Source: Wyeomyia smithii (lineage: Eukaryota > Arthropoda > Insecta > Diptera > Culicidae). Taken from it: 64,000 bases of DNA. The notes beneath the pieces were generated by a model that worked only from the letters and a program-made list of their open reading frames with translations, was not told the origin of the DNA and did not search any database. Location: positions 78,069,036-78,133,035 of the forward strand of contig NC_073694.1 in assembly GCF_029784165.1 (NCBI RefSeq). The letters run 5' to 3'. Below, one piece after another: positions 1-10,613 of the stretch (positions within the stretch are counted from its first letter, which is position 1; every line of letters begins with the position of its first letter). The position numbers and the translations under genes were made by a program.

Positions 1-343
1 TGCAGCAGCCATTTACTACTAAAAGCCACCAGCATTACGGGTGAAACCGGCACGAGATGACCGGTACTCTTTTGTCTTTCCTCCTTTCAGCTGCTATCAC
101 CTAGCGTCCGCATGTCACTGGTGCGGTTTTGGAATTAAAATGATGGGGCGCCGGCCGCTGTCGTAAAATTAACACCAACAAAAAGATGCATATTTGCAAG
201 GTTTTTTTCCGCTAGCAGCAGCATAAACATCGGAAACAGAAAGTGACAACAACAATAACAACGAAGTTAGATCGATTGTATCCGTTAGTGTCGACTGTGC
301 TTGGGAAGAGAGGTAGTGATTGGCTGCGCGGTATGATTTAGAC
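1..343. repeat. Repeat-derived flank, no gene
   Basis: No coding potential seen. From about 265 to 343 the sequence matches a second copy at about 6905-6984 (shared stretch around the words gtatccgttagtgtcgactg), so at least the right part belongs to a repeat present twice in this window. The second copy continues without the 344-660 insertion. Confidence 0.6.
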
Positions 344-660
344 CAGCGGTTCTCAACCTTTTTCTGTTCGCGTACCCTTTGTGATATTTTTCATATCGAT
401 TGTACCCCCTGGCTTGAAATGATTTCGCAGAGTGGGAGAGAGTAGTGATAGATCATGTTGCGGTAGTCTTGTTTAGGTTTCAAATTAAACTATGGTTTGG
501 TTGATTGCTACAGTCATGTTTCAAGAGCAAGATAGAAAAACAAATGAATTATTTTAGAGAAAAATTGCTTTGTCCGCCATTACTAATTTTTCTTTCGCGT
601 ACCCCCTGAAGGCTTTCGAGTACCCCTAGGGGTACGCGTACCCCAGGTTGAGAACCGCTG
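344..660. mobile_element. hAT-type MITE, 317 bp
   Basis: Begins with CAGCGGTTCTCAACCT and ends with its exact 16-base reverse complement. It is flanked by an 8-bp direct duplication ATTTAGAC (336-343 and 661-668). An 8-bp duplication and CAG-type ends are hallmarks of the hAT superfamily; the terminus resembles Charlie-like non-autonomous elements. No open reading frame for a transposase, so it is non-autonomous. The related sequence at 6985 shows the unoccupied site with a single ATTTAGAC. Confidence 0.9.
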
Positions 661-912
661 ATTTAGACAATCGATATTGATTACCAATTTTTCAATAGTG
701 TATCTCAAAAAATAGTTTGTTTTTGTTACATAAATTTAACCGTAAAAGAATTTCTGATCGATTGATGCCAAAACCTCGAAAACCTGATTATAGATGACTG
801 CAAAATATGCGCTCAAAACCTGACCACTTTTCCCTGGTTTTCCCTGGTTGAATTACTAGATTTTCAAATTCAGGGGCCTAACTTCGATATAGACGTTAGT
901 CAACGTCAAAAT
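661..912. repeat. Interspersed repeat, second copy at 6985-7226
   Basis: Continuation of the repeat interrupted by the hAT MITE. It matches 6985-7226 closely, including the shared stretch cctgaccacttttccctggt and the end at cttcgatatagacgttagtc. No protein-coding signal. Nature unknown: probably a non-autonomous transposon or a low-copy repeat. Confidence 0.6.
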
Positions 913-1110
913 TTGTTTACAAAATCAATGCTGCATTTTTCGAGTGGGAGCGAGACAAATGCAGGGCTGCGCAGGTACACAACCTCCATAAAGTACTCAA
1001 ACAGAGGTTTTTTTTTACAGAGGTTGGTACTTTCGAGTAGTTCATTTTGTACCAACCTTTTTAGAAGATTTCTTCCTGAGTGTTACGTATGTCTTATGTA
1101 TGTGGTAGTG
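913..1110. mobile_element. Partial MITE of the CCACATAC family (right half)
   Basis: Matches 7813-8003 from gtttacaaaatcaatgctgc to the terminal tacgtatgtcttatgtatgt. The right end is the reverse complement of the family's left end. The 76-residue open frame over it is a by-product of the repeat and has no recognisable protein features. Confidence 0.65.
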
Positions 1111-1221
1111 TCGTTCTGGTTTTTGTTTAAATTGATCGTGTAGTGATCGATTATTTGCAACTATGCTGAAATAAGGCAATAATTTCATTAAACTTCACCG
1201 AGCATTATGTTCTCGTTAAAA

Positions 1222-1418
1222 ATCATGGTAACGTCACAACATGCATAACACTGGCGTTTTTTCCTGGTACACGTTGCCCCATAGTATTCCGTACCTCGTC
1301 CTGTCCAACTGCTCGACAAATAATGAACAAAATGAATTTTCTTTTTCTCGGCTTTATCGAGCCCCAAAGAAAATCCCATAAGGAACTGTCAAAAGGTTAT
1401 TTACAAAATCAATGTGGG
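1222..1418. mobile_element. Partial MITE of the CCACATAC family (left half)
   Basis: Matches the left half of the full-length copy at 7638-8003 and, reversed, 16922-17053. Here the left half lies downstream of the right half (913-1110), so the two pieces are either separate copies or a rearranged one. It ends exactly where the RTE LINE begins. Confidence 0.55.
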
Positions 1419-3881
1419 CATCAAATGGTGAGTTGACAACCTGGAAGGAGCGTCCAACATAGCTTCGGCCCTCACAAGTTCCTATCTCACACCTCCACGA
1501 GTCATATGATTACACTAGACTGCCGGTTGAAACATGGTTACAACTGGTTGGTGTTGCCTGGGCAATGTTGTCATCCGACAATAGCTAAGTGAGAAGGCGC
1601 GACGCGATCATTGGCGCGTTAACCATATTCCGGCGGTGGAGGAAATGCTTCGTCAACCCGAGCGTCTGTTCACCAAGATGGTGCGGCTCAAAACAGCGTT
1701 TGATCTCCATGTTAGGAGCGGCTGATCAACGTCCTGGTGGCAGCGTGGGACTCTAAACAAAGCTGACGAGATGGTCCCGCGGCGAGACAGGGGGTTGGAG
1801 ATGGCCCAACGAGCCGCCCGGAATACAACATGTTACAAACAACGTAAGAGATAATACGGATCGGAACAATCGGCATGGACCTAGGCAACGAAATAAGGAC
1901 TACGATTGGAAACTTGGGACATGGAACTGCAAATCGCTCTGCTTTCCAGGATGCGACAGGATAATTTATGACGAGCTACATCCACGCAACTTCGAAGTCG
2001 TAGCGCTGCAGGAACTTTGTTGGACAGGACAGAAGGTATGGAAAAGCGGGCACCGGGCGGCTACTTTCTACCAGAGTTGTGGTACCACCAGCGAGCTGGG
2101 AGCCGGCTTCATAGTATCGGGTAAGATGCGCCAACGCGTGATAGGGTGGCAGCCCATCAACGCAAGGATGTTCAAGTTGAGGTTAAAGGGCCGGTTCTTC
2201 AACTACAGCATCATCAACGTGCACTGCCCACATGAAGGAAGACCCGACGACGAGAAGGAAGCGTTCTACGCGCAGCTGGAGCAGGTCTACGATAGCTGCC
2301 CGCGACGGGACGTGAAGATCGTTATTGGGGACTTGAATGCTAAGGTAGGACGGGAGGCAATGTACAGACCGGTAATCGGACCAGATAGCCTGCATGCCGT
2401 GTCTAATGATAACGGCCATCGGTGCGTAAACTTTGCGGCCTCCCGTGGTATGGTAGTCAGAAGTACCTTCTTCCCCCGCAAAGGTATCCACAAATCCACC
2501 TGGAGATCACCCGACCAACAGACAGAGAACCAAATCGACCACGTTTTAATCGACGACAGGTTTTTCTCCGACATCTTCAACGTTCGCACCTACCGCAGTG
2601 CGAATATAGATTCGGACCACTACCTAGTAGCTGTGTGCATGCGCTCAAAACTATCGACGGTGTATAACACCCGCCGAAGTCGAACGCTGCGACCAAATAT
2701 TGAGCAACTGCGGGACGCCGAGGCTGCACAGGAATACGCGCAGCAGCTGGAGGCAGTGCTACCTACGGAAGAGCAGCTTGACGCAGCTACCCTCGAAGAT
2801 GGCTGGAAAAGCATCCGGTCCGCCATAGGTAACACTGCAGTAGCGCTACTAGGTACAAGGGCCCCGAATCATAGAAATGACTGGTTTGACGGCGAATACA
2901 AACGGTTAGTCGAGGAGAAGAATGCCGCACGGGCGAGAATGCTGCAACACCGTACGAGAGCGAACGTGGAACGATACCGACAGGCACGGAACAGCCAAAA
3001 CTCAGTCCTCCGAAGGAAGAAGCGCCAGCAAGAAGACCGAGATCGCGTAGCGATGGAAGAGCTGTACCAAGCTAACGACACTCGGAAGTTCTACGAGAAG
3101 CTGAACAGCTCCCGCAAAGGCTTTGTGCCGCAAGCCGATATGTGCAGGAGCTTGGACGGCAACCTCCTAACAGACGAGTGTGAGGTGATCGAAAGGTGGA
3201 GGCAGCACTTCGACGAGCATCTAAACGGCGATGCAGTAGAGTGCGAGGACGGTATGGCAATTGATCTTGGTGCACGAGCAGAAGACATCAGAATTCCAGC
3301 CCCCGATCTTCTGGAGGTTGGTCGGCTGAAAAACAATAAAGCTGCTGGAGTGGACCAACTTCCCAGCGAGCTATTGAAATACGGTGGAGAAACACTGGCT
3401 AGAGCCGTGCACTGGGTCATTGTCAAGGTTTGGGAGGAAGAACGAGTACCGGAGGAGTGGATGGAGGGTATTGTGTGTCCCATCTACAAAAAGGGCGACA
3501 AACTGGAGTGCTGCAATTACCGGGCAATCACTCTGTTGAACGCCGCCTACAAGGTACTCTCCCAAATACTTTGCCGTCGACTATCACCATTTGCGAAGCA
3601 GTTCGTGGGGCACTACCAGGCGGGATTTATGGGTGCCCGCGCCACCACGGATCAGATATTCGCGGTTCGGCAGGTTATGCAGAAATGCCGCGAATATAAC
3701 GTGCCCACACATCATTTGTTCATTGATTTTAAATCGGCGTACGACACAATCGATCGGGACAAGCTATGGCAAATTATGCACGACTACGGATTTCCGGACA
3801 AACTGACGCGGTTGGTCAGAGCGACGATGGATCGAGTGATGTGTGTAGTTCGAGTTTCGGGGGCACTCTCGAGCCCCTTCG
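1419..3881 (+). mobile_element. RTE-clade LINE, copy A, 3'-truncated
   Basis: The 5' non-coding region from 1419 matches the opposite-strand copy ending near 58056. Coding sequence follows to 3881, where similarity to the other copies stops abruptly inside the reverse transcriptase, just after the residues SSPFE. The element therefore lacks the catalytic end of the RT, the C-terminal region and the 3' tail. RTE LINEs normally lose their 5' end, so this 3' loss points to a later deletion. Clade assignment rests on the APE-endonuclease/RT arrangement and likeness to mosquito JAM1-type proteins. Confidence 0.85.
1916..3881 (+). pseudogene. RTE LINE endonuclease-reverse transcriptase, truncated
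   Basis: Encodes the APE-like endonuclease and the first part of the reverse transcriptase of an RTE retrotransposon. The frame is already open and similar to family members upstream of the first in-frame ATG at 2126: the endonuclease start TWNCKS is at about 1919 and the catalytic-Glu region ALQELCW at about 2005. So 2126 is not the true start. Other endonuclease landmarks are GDLNAKVG (about 2330) and SDHYLVA (about 2613). RT landmarks are NNKAAGVDQLPSELLK (about 3332), CPIYKKGD (about 3480) and the motif-A region FIDFKSAYD (about 3721). The frame runs past the break at 3881 into unrelated sequence and stops at 3904. The YxDD region is absent, so no active RT can be made. Confidence 0.85.
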
Positions 3882-3904
3882 AAATGTTTAAAAAAATACG
3901 TTAA

Positions 3905-4364
3905 TTTCAATAACTTACAGCAACAGCTCAATTACACGTTTTTCGGTAATTGTTATCAAGATTTTGGCGAGTGACAGGAAAATATCTTAACTTCTTCAAT
4001 TGTGATTTAGAGCATTTCTAATTGTTTTGTTATTTTTCACGATAGCGACAAGTTTGTTTCTTTCTCTGTGTGCGAGAAACAAAATCAAAACCGCGCACCG
4101 AGAAACAAAAACGAAAATTTAATGAATGCTCATTGAGAAAACTTGCAACTCTTTTCACCAATAATTTATAATACTCAAAAGAACCTATTTCGATTTAAAT
4201 GAAATTTCTAGTAAATAAATGTTGATCATTCATAGGCAGTAATTTTTTCTCGATGAATGACTGGCTGAAGAAGTTAAAATCGCTGCTGTAAAATCAAATT
4301 CACAACTGTGTTCGTTAAGACGTTTTAATATTTTTAATGACAATAATAATCTTCGATAAACACC
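3905..4364. other. Gene-free AT-rich stretch
   Basis: I see no gene, RNA or transposon end here. It separates the broken end of the RTE LINE from the minisatellite. Confidence 0.5.
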
Positions 4365-4514
4365 CGCTATAGTTATCCACACACATGCTATAACTATCTA
4401 TACACGCGTTAAAACTATTCATACACACGCTGTAGCTATAGTTTTTCATACACACATGCTAAAGCTATCCATACACACGCTATTCCTATCCGTACATCCG
4501 ATACAACTATCTAT
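4365..4514. repeat. Minisatellite, left part
   Basis: Imperfect tandem units around ctatccatacacacgctata, about 22-26 bp each. The array continues at 6219-6430; the two parts were one array before the foldback element inserted. Confidence 0.8.
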
Positions 4515-6218
4515 TAAGGTGGGGAAAAATCATCGATTTTCCAGAACCAAGTTTTTTTGGTTCCTTTTGGGGTCCCAAACAACCCTAAACTTACCTGAAG
4601 TCGATTGGTTTTGTCTCCGCTTGGCGCATTGCATTTCAAATTTGTATGAAAATTCATATGGGATAACCTACTTTTCTGCATTTACCTTTTTAGAGAGCTC
4701 AATAATGCTCTAATAATGCACTACATCATGTCAATGTATAGTATTTTAGATGCCTAACAATTTTGCAGAAGACACTGAAGAGCTAGAAAGTCCCTAAGAA
4801 GAACTACAGCTGTTCAAAGTTCAGTATGTCGATTTTAATGCAGAAAATCTTGTTTTCTGCCAACATTATAAATGTACTGGCGTCAGTAGAATTCCCATCA
4901 GAGGTAACCTTTCGTAACGAGTTTATACACTCAGCTGGACCAAGCAAACAAATTTAAATCAATATTCTAGGCGTAAATAGAATCTACAACGTGTTTCAGA
5001 GGCAGAGATGCCAGTCTTTTTTTTTGGCAAGTCTGTATAATCCATAAAAATGTCTGTATAAGTCTGTATACCGCTGCAAAAAAAAAGTTACCGATACATT
5101 GATACCTAATTATTTGTCGACCTGTCAGATTGTTTTGTTTTATTGCCTGTTTTGATTGTTTTTTTTTCGAGTCTATCATAGTTGGTCGATTAATCGATAA
5201 CTAATTTATCTTTTAAATTTAAGTAACGCATAGAAGTAAGAGTCTTTCCCGTGATAAAAATCGTCGTTCGTCGTAATGTAGCTAAACTGATACATGATGG
5301 CAGAAGTCTCGCGGTTATAAAAATAGTACCTTCAAGGTTTGGGACATTTTAAGCAATTCTTCAACGTTGGATATTGCTCCGAATAAAACAAACGGTCTTT
5401 TCACCAATATAACCTGCATGGCAATCGATCGAGACAATCAGCTGTTTGTTACTGGGGGCGAAACAGGTAGATTAGTGCCCACGGGGCCGATAAAAACCCC
5501 GATAGCCTGACTCGATTCCCGTTGTCATGATTTCACTCTAAAAAACGCAAGATTAATATGTTCAGCAAAGTGTTCAGTTCCTAGTTCACTTTCTCCAGCA
5601 ACGGCTACAGTGACTTTTGGTTTTTGTGTTCGGTTTTTTGTGTATACTGGTAAAACCATTATGTAGAATATCAGATATCTGTGTAATATCTGTATTATAC
5701 TAAATGTCTGTATAAAATCTGTAGGCTTATGCGTGTCTGTATCGCAACACAGAAAGTCTGTATAATACAGATTTTTTTTGTATATCTGGCATCTCTGTTC
5801 AGAGGTTACTTATGATGGAAATCTGACTGACGCCGGTACACTGGCAGTGTTAGCAGAAAAAATGATTTGCAACATAAATTTCGACATACTCAACTTTGAA
5901 CAGCTCTAGTATTTTTTGACACACCCTAGCTCTTTACTGTCTTCGGCCAAGTTGTTAGGCATCAAAAAACCTACCATTTGAAGTCATGAAACCTATGGTT
6001 GAAGCTATTTTGAGCTCTTTAGAATGGAAAATGCAAAAAAGTTGGTTTTTTCATACAAATCTCCATATAAATTTAAAATGCAATGCGCCAAGCGGAGACA
6101 AAACCAATCGTCTTCCAATAAATTCAGGATTGTTTGGGGCCCAAAATAGAACAAAAAAACTTGGTTCTGGCTTTCTACTATCAAGTTTCGTTTTTTCCAT
6201 ATAACGATTCCCCACCCT
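4515..6218. mobile_element. Foldback element with long inverted arms
   Basis: Left arm about 4515-4990 and right arm about 5806-6218 are diverged inverted repeats (aggtggggaa at the left end, ttccccaccct at the right). The shared inner words include the region around ccgcttggcgcattgcattt. Flanked by a 9-bp direct repeat ACTATCTAT (4506-4514 and 6219-6227). Long arms plus a 9-bp duplication fit a Mutator-like foldback. However, the host minisatellite itself contains similar words, so the duplication length is not certain. The loop is occupied by a later hAT-type MITE. Confidence 0.75.
5003..5797. mobile_element. hAT-type MITE, 795 bp, nested in the foldback
   Basis: Ends are CAGAGATGCCAG and its exact reverse complement, with a perfect 8-bp duplication TTCAGAGG at 4995-5002 and 5798-5805. 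Sub-terminal DNA carries repeats of the words ctgtataa/tctgtat. Family relatives with CAGGG(A/T)TGCCA-type ends occur at 12745-13111 and probably 29787-29994. No transposase frame. Confidence 0.9.
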
Positions 6219-6430
6219 ACTATCTATACACACGCATAAGCTATCCAACCATGTGCTATTACTATCCATACATACGCTATAACTAATCATTACACACGCA
6301 GCAGCTATCCACATACACGCTATAACTGTCCGTATACACGCTGAAGATATACACGCAATAGCCATAATATGCTACACATGCTATGTCTTACACACGCTAT
6401 AGCTAGCCATAGACACGCAACAGCTCTAGC
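6219..6430. repeat. Minisatellite, right part
   Basis: Continuation of the 4365-4514 array with units such as agctatccatacacacgc-like words, decaying towards 6430. Confidence 0.75.
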
Positions 6431-6904
6431 TATCGAACTGAATGAAGAAATGCAGCTGCCCACTCCCTCCGCCGCTGCTGCCTGATACCACCGCTCTGGC
6501 TCTGCTGCAGCTCAGTTTCGCCACTGGAATCAGCCACCGCTGCTGATTATTCAAGACCGTTCTAGTGGCCTTCCACTTGTTAACTGATGACTGCTATGAG
6601 ACGACGCAGGCTATTATATAGCCCAAAGCAAAAATCCATCCGCGAGCAAAGGAGAAGCGAGCTTGCGATTGGTTGAATGTGCACGACTTTTAACACAACT
6701 TTTAGCTAGTTTAGTATCGAAAACATATTTAAATTATGATATGACAATCTTGCGCAATATTTCCCCTATCAATCAAGCCATTGGTGTTTAGAATCTGTTC
6801 AGTGGTAATGATAAAAGAAGCACTTTAAAGCGGTGTTGAAACACCTATTGCAACTACCGAAAGCGAGCTCTTTATTGGTTGAAAGCTGCGAGACTGTTTA
6901 CAGA
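6431..6904. other. Gene-free stretch
   Basis: No coding region is supported. Inverted CCAAT-like words (gattggttg at about 6669, tattggttg at about 6872) and a tatatag word at about 6614 are visible, but nothing ties them to a gene. Confidence 0.4.
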
Positions 6905-7226
6905 GTCAGATCGGTTGTATCCGTTAGTGTCGACTGTGCTTGTGAAGAGAGGTGGTGATCGGTTGCTCGGTATGATTTAGACGATCGATGTGATTTATCA
7001 ATTTTTCAATAGTGTATCTCGAACAAAAGGTTATTTTTGTCACATATATTCAACCGTAAAAGAATTTTTGATCGGTTGATTCCAAAACCTCGAAATTCTG
7101 AAAAGAAATGACTGATATATAAGCGCTCAAAACCTGACCACTTTTCCCTGGTTTTCCCTGGTTGAATTACTAGATTTTCAAATTCAGGCGCCTAACTTCG
7201 ATATAGACGTTAGTCCAACGTCAAAA
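6905..7226. repeat. Interspersed repeat, empty-site copy
   Basis: Parallel to 265-912 but without the hAT MITE: the target word atttagac occurs once, at about 6976. It gives a within-window proof of the insertion at 344-660. Confidence 0.7.
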
Positions 7227-7228
7227 TT

Positions 7229-7325
7229 CATGTTGTTCATTATTTGTCGAGCAGTTGGACGAGGTACGGAGTACTATGAGGCAACGTGTACCAAAAAAAA
7301 ACAAGTGTTACGTATGTCTTATGTA
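7229..7325. mobile_element. Short internally deleted MITE of the CCACATAC family
   Basis: Contains the family interior in one orientation (ttatttgtcgagcagttgga) and then the right terminus tacgtatgtcttatgtatgt. It looks like an internally deleted copy. Confidence 0.5.
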
Positions 7326-7339
7326 TGTGGTCATACCGT

Positions 7340-7440
7340 ATCATCTCACTATAGTGTGAACACCCGAAGTGATATCCGATATCATTTGGCGATATCAGGT
7401 AATATGCGGCGTAGTCTGAACAAGGCATTAAGCAAAGATG
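7340..7440. mobile_element. Palindromic MITE fragment (GATATC-rich)
   Basis: Matches one end of the element at 14394-14585: tggcgatatcaggtaatatg and the terminus cgtagtctgaacaaggcatt. Rich in gatatc words. Probably a short copy or half element. Confidence 0.55.
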
Positions 7441-7637
7441 ACTAGAACAAGATACCTGACTCTTGAAAAATTCGTCGGACATGATTGTCGCTGCGCGTGA
7501 GCAAAAGTCGAACCAATTAATACACTGTTAATATGATGTATACTTATCGTCAAAATCAACTGATGACAAGGCCAATACATGAGTGTTGAAAGGTGAAACA
7601 TTTTTTTCAGTATCCATGTGGACCACTGTACGGTATT

Positions 7638-8003
7638 GCCACATACTTAGACATACGTAACACTGGCGATTTTTTTTTTGGTACTTTTTGCTCCACATCA
7701 CCCGGTACCAACACCAGTTTGAACTGCTCGACGAAAATGAACGGAATGAATTTTCTTCATCGCGGCTCTACTCGAGCCCATAACAAAATCCCTTAAGAAA
7801 CTGTCAAAAACTTGTTTACAAAATCAATGCTGCATTTTTCGAGTGGGAACGAGACAAATGCAGGGCTGCGCAGGTACACAACCTCCATAAACTACTCAAA
7901 CAGAGGTTTTTTTACAGAGGTTGGTACTTTCGAGTAGTTCATTTTGTACCAACTTTTTTGGAAGATTTCTTCCTGAGTGTTACGTATGTCTTATGTATGT
8001 GCC
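7638..8003. mobile_element. Full-length MITE of the CCACATAC family
   Basis: Left end ccacatacttagacatacgt and right end tacgtatgtcttatgtatgt are inverted repeats of each other. This is the most complete copy, about 366 bp. Other pieces lie at 913-1110, 1222-1418, 7229-7325, 16323-16378, 16866-17055, 19348-19378 and 20385-20483. No transposase; superfamily not determined. Confidence 0.7.
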
Positions 8004-8808
8004 ATCCGAAAAATGATAATAATGTGTACGAATGTTTAGTTCTCAAACATGGAACTTTCCGAAAGAATCAAGAATTATCGGCGCAGCATTAAAAATTAAG
8101 CGTACCATAAGAACTTTCTGATAACTCCTATAAGCACGCTCTACAGCCAAGTTTTCCACTCTTGCCGAGGTTAATAAAGCAAAAATCGGGTGTCTTGGTG
8201 AACCTGACCATATGCACAATGGTTCTGAAACCTGGCTTGCGACATATCAAACTTTAAGTTTCGGTAGAATGGGACCTGAAAATAAATATAACCCCTCAAT
8301 ATAAACCTCCACTCTGACAGTCAATTTCACACTTTCTTTTGTACTTTGAAGTACAAAATATATAACATTAGCATTAAGTGCAAAAAATGGCAATATCATT
8401 AATCTGCATGTTATCTTAAGCGTCGAGCTGACCAAACTGCTACACCTTTTTCATTTTAAGTTTAAGTTTAAATCAATGTTTAGGTTACTTTTTATGCTTT
8501 TAAAAATAAATAGATTTTTCAGAGTTGGGGTTTTTCAAGATATTCAGTTTATAATATACCTTTCTTTAACCTAAAAATAAAAACTCATTAAACCTGTCTG
8601 TATGATTTTTTCGAAGACTTATTATGTATAGAGTAATAAAAATAATTATTAATTTTTTTTATTCATATTTGAATTTTTTTCAAGTTTTTCTTTGAAGAAC
8701 AAAATTACCACCGACTTTATACTAATCAAACTGCCAAAAAAAAATTCACAAAACTTGAGCTAGTAATATTTCTAGTACTCCATGATCCAACGACCATCAA
8801 ATTTTAGC
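8004..8808. other. Gene-free AT-rich stretch
   Basis: No gene or repeat edge that I can support. Confidence 0.5.
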
Positions 8809-8811
8809 TTA

Positions 8812-9009
8812 CCTTATAACTTTGACCTCCTTCGAAATGAACTCTTCCAAGCTGGCTAATTTCCCTTCTCTGATTAGCTTTTCAGGCTCCTTGACTCCTC
8901 GAAGCTGAAGCTTGAAATCTAGTTTGTCTTCCGTCAAATATTGAATCTCCATCTCGAACCAAATATCACTATCTTCACGTATCTGATTTCTAGCTCGCCG
9001 GCGATTCAA
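8812..9009 (-). CDS. Possible single exon, unknown protein
   Basis: On the minus strand an open frame of 66 codons ends at a good splice-donor match (AG then gtaagc, exon end at 8812). The peptide is charged and mixed helix/strand in look (it contains YLTEDKLDFKLQLRGVKEPE), unlike the low-complexity shadows nearby. No ATG opens it: the first codon of the frame is TTG and an in-frame ATG lies about 20 codons in. No partner exon was found. I do not recognise a family. It may be an exon remnant of a host gene or of a transposon. Confidence 0.25.
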
Positions 9010-9961
9010 AATTGTAAAAATGGGTTTTTATCGTTGGGTGCCAATATAACTTGTTTTCTGTGCACTCAAATAGATCGCGCTAATATCTCTCGCCTTAGAG
9101 GTGCTCCACTAGCATAAAAAAAACTAAATCATGCGTTTGACATTTTATATTTGGTGATTATTATCGAACTACCCTACATGCTACCCTACCTTACTAGTGA
9201 TCTCGAACTTAATGATTGCGCTGTTTTCTGCTCGCGCTTTTGTCGAAAGCGCTTGGTTGCCGGCACTTGATAAGAACACCCGCGATTCTGCTTCGCCTGG
9301 CAATTCTGCGTTACTTGTCCCGATTCCTTGGGACTTGGTTGACTAGCATGTTCCTTCAGCCCTCGTTATCTACTGCACCACTTCGTCACTCAAGCTTCGT
9401 GACAGTGCGTGGCCTCTTCACCTTTGCATATTGACCGCTACCTGTCGCTTCTGTCCGCGCGTGCTTGCTTCCCTGTCGAGAATGGATGGTTTCTGCTGCA
9501 CTACCACCCTTTAACGTCACCCGGAGCGAGGAAAATCTAAACTGTCTAATTAAAAGGCCCTGAGAAACGTTACAGGAATGAGTCACGACTGTGCTTAGAA
9601 CCTGGAGGTGTAGGTAAGTTACCTCCGTGGAGAGCCCTTGAGGATGCGATCGTTGGTCGTCTCCTGTCTTTGAGGGACTTAAACGGTTTGCCCGCGCGAT
9701 GGTTAAATCTTGTCGCCTTGAAGGTGTCTTGATGTCGTTCGTTTTCTGGTGCATTTCTGATCGTTTGGGTATCGTATCGTTTGAGGCTGTCGCCGCGTGG
9801 CCGATCTTGCGGGAATTCAGCACTGATGAATTTGCCCCAGGACGGAGACAATTTTTTTCCGGTGCTGGTTCCGCGATTTGTGTTAATCACTTGAATAAAT
9901 TTATTATTTTACGTGCCTTATCTTGGCTGCAATTCCACCTTCGATGGAAGCGAGTTTGGAA
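9010..9961. other. GC-richer stretch without a recognised gene
   Basis: Base composition is less AT-rich than the surroundings from about 9220 to 9860. Open frames exist on both strands, but none shows a known domain or a biased repeat of residues. It could be a worn LTR or the non-coding part of an element; I found no paired copy in the window. Confidence 0.35.
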
Positions 9962-10613
9962 TAGTGATGGGAAACTTATCGATACTTATCGATAATATCG
10001 ATAAATGCTAGTCATCGATATTATCGTTAATTTTTTGACACTAACGATAATTATCGATATTATAAGGGTGAGCACAAGTCAGTGCGGCTGGTTACTGGAG
10101 GAGACCCAAAAGAAGGAGACCTCACCTACCCTACCCCAGGAGTTGCTTTTGCCGCTAGGTATTTGTTGGGTGCTGCTATTCGACAAGATTTAGCATTGTT
10201 GGGGGTGGTGTAACGGTTCGCCCCGGGTGTCACTGAGTTTCTGAGAAATATAGGTAACTAAAAAGGTATTGATAGTTTTTAGTTTCCTAAGAACAGATGA
10301 ATTCGACAACTTAGTACTGGAGAACTTTGAAAAAATATCCAAACTTTTTGCACTATCTCATAAAAAGCAATGATACGAAATTGTAATAAAATGCATTTTC
10401 TTTGGCTCGCCAACTCTTATAATATGATGGACATGCATAGCGGCAGTCTATTGGTAATTGTTTAGTTTAACTTGGAACTGTTTAAGTTTAAAGTATCTGT
10501 TACCCAACAAACAATTTTTAGATCCACTAAAAATCCAAATCAACGAAATTTTTTTTTTTCCTCATCTATAAATCAACGAAATTGTTGCGCCAAAAAAAAT
10601 ACTTATGTATACA

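Noticed and set aside
2126..3904. A host gene of 592 codons (endonuclease-like)
   Set aside because: It is the middle of an RTE LINE. Similar frames recur at 52.5-54.1 kb and 54.9-57.6 kb, and the frame ends in foreign sequence.
9386..9823. Minus-strand frame of 145 codons
   Set aside because: No domain, biased to Arg/Ser/Thr as expected for a chance frame in GC-richer DNA, no splice or start context.
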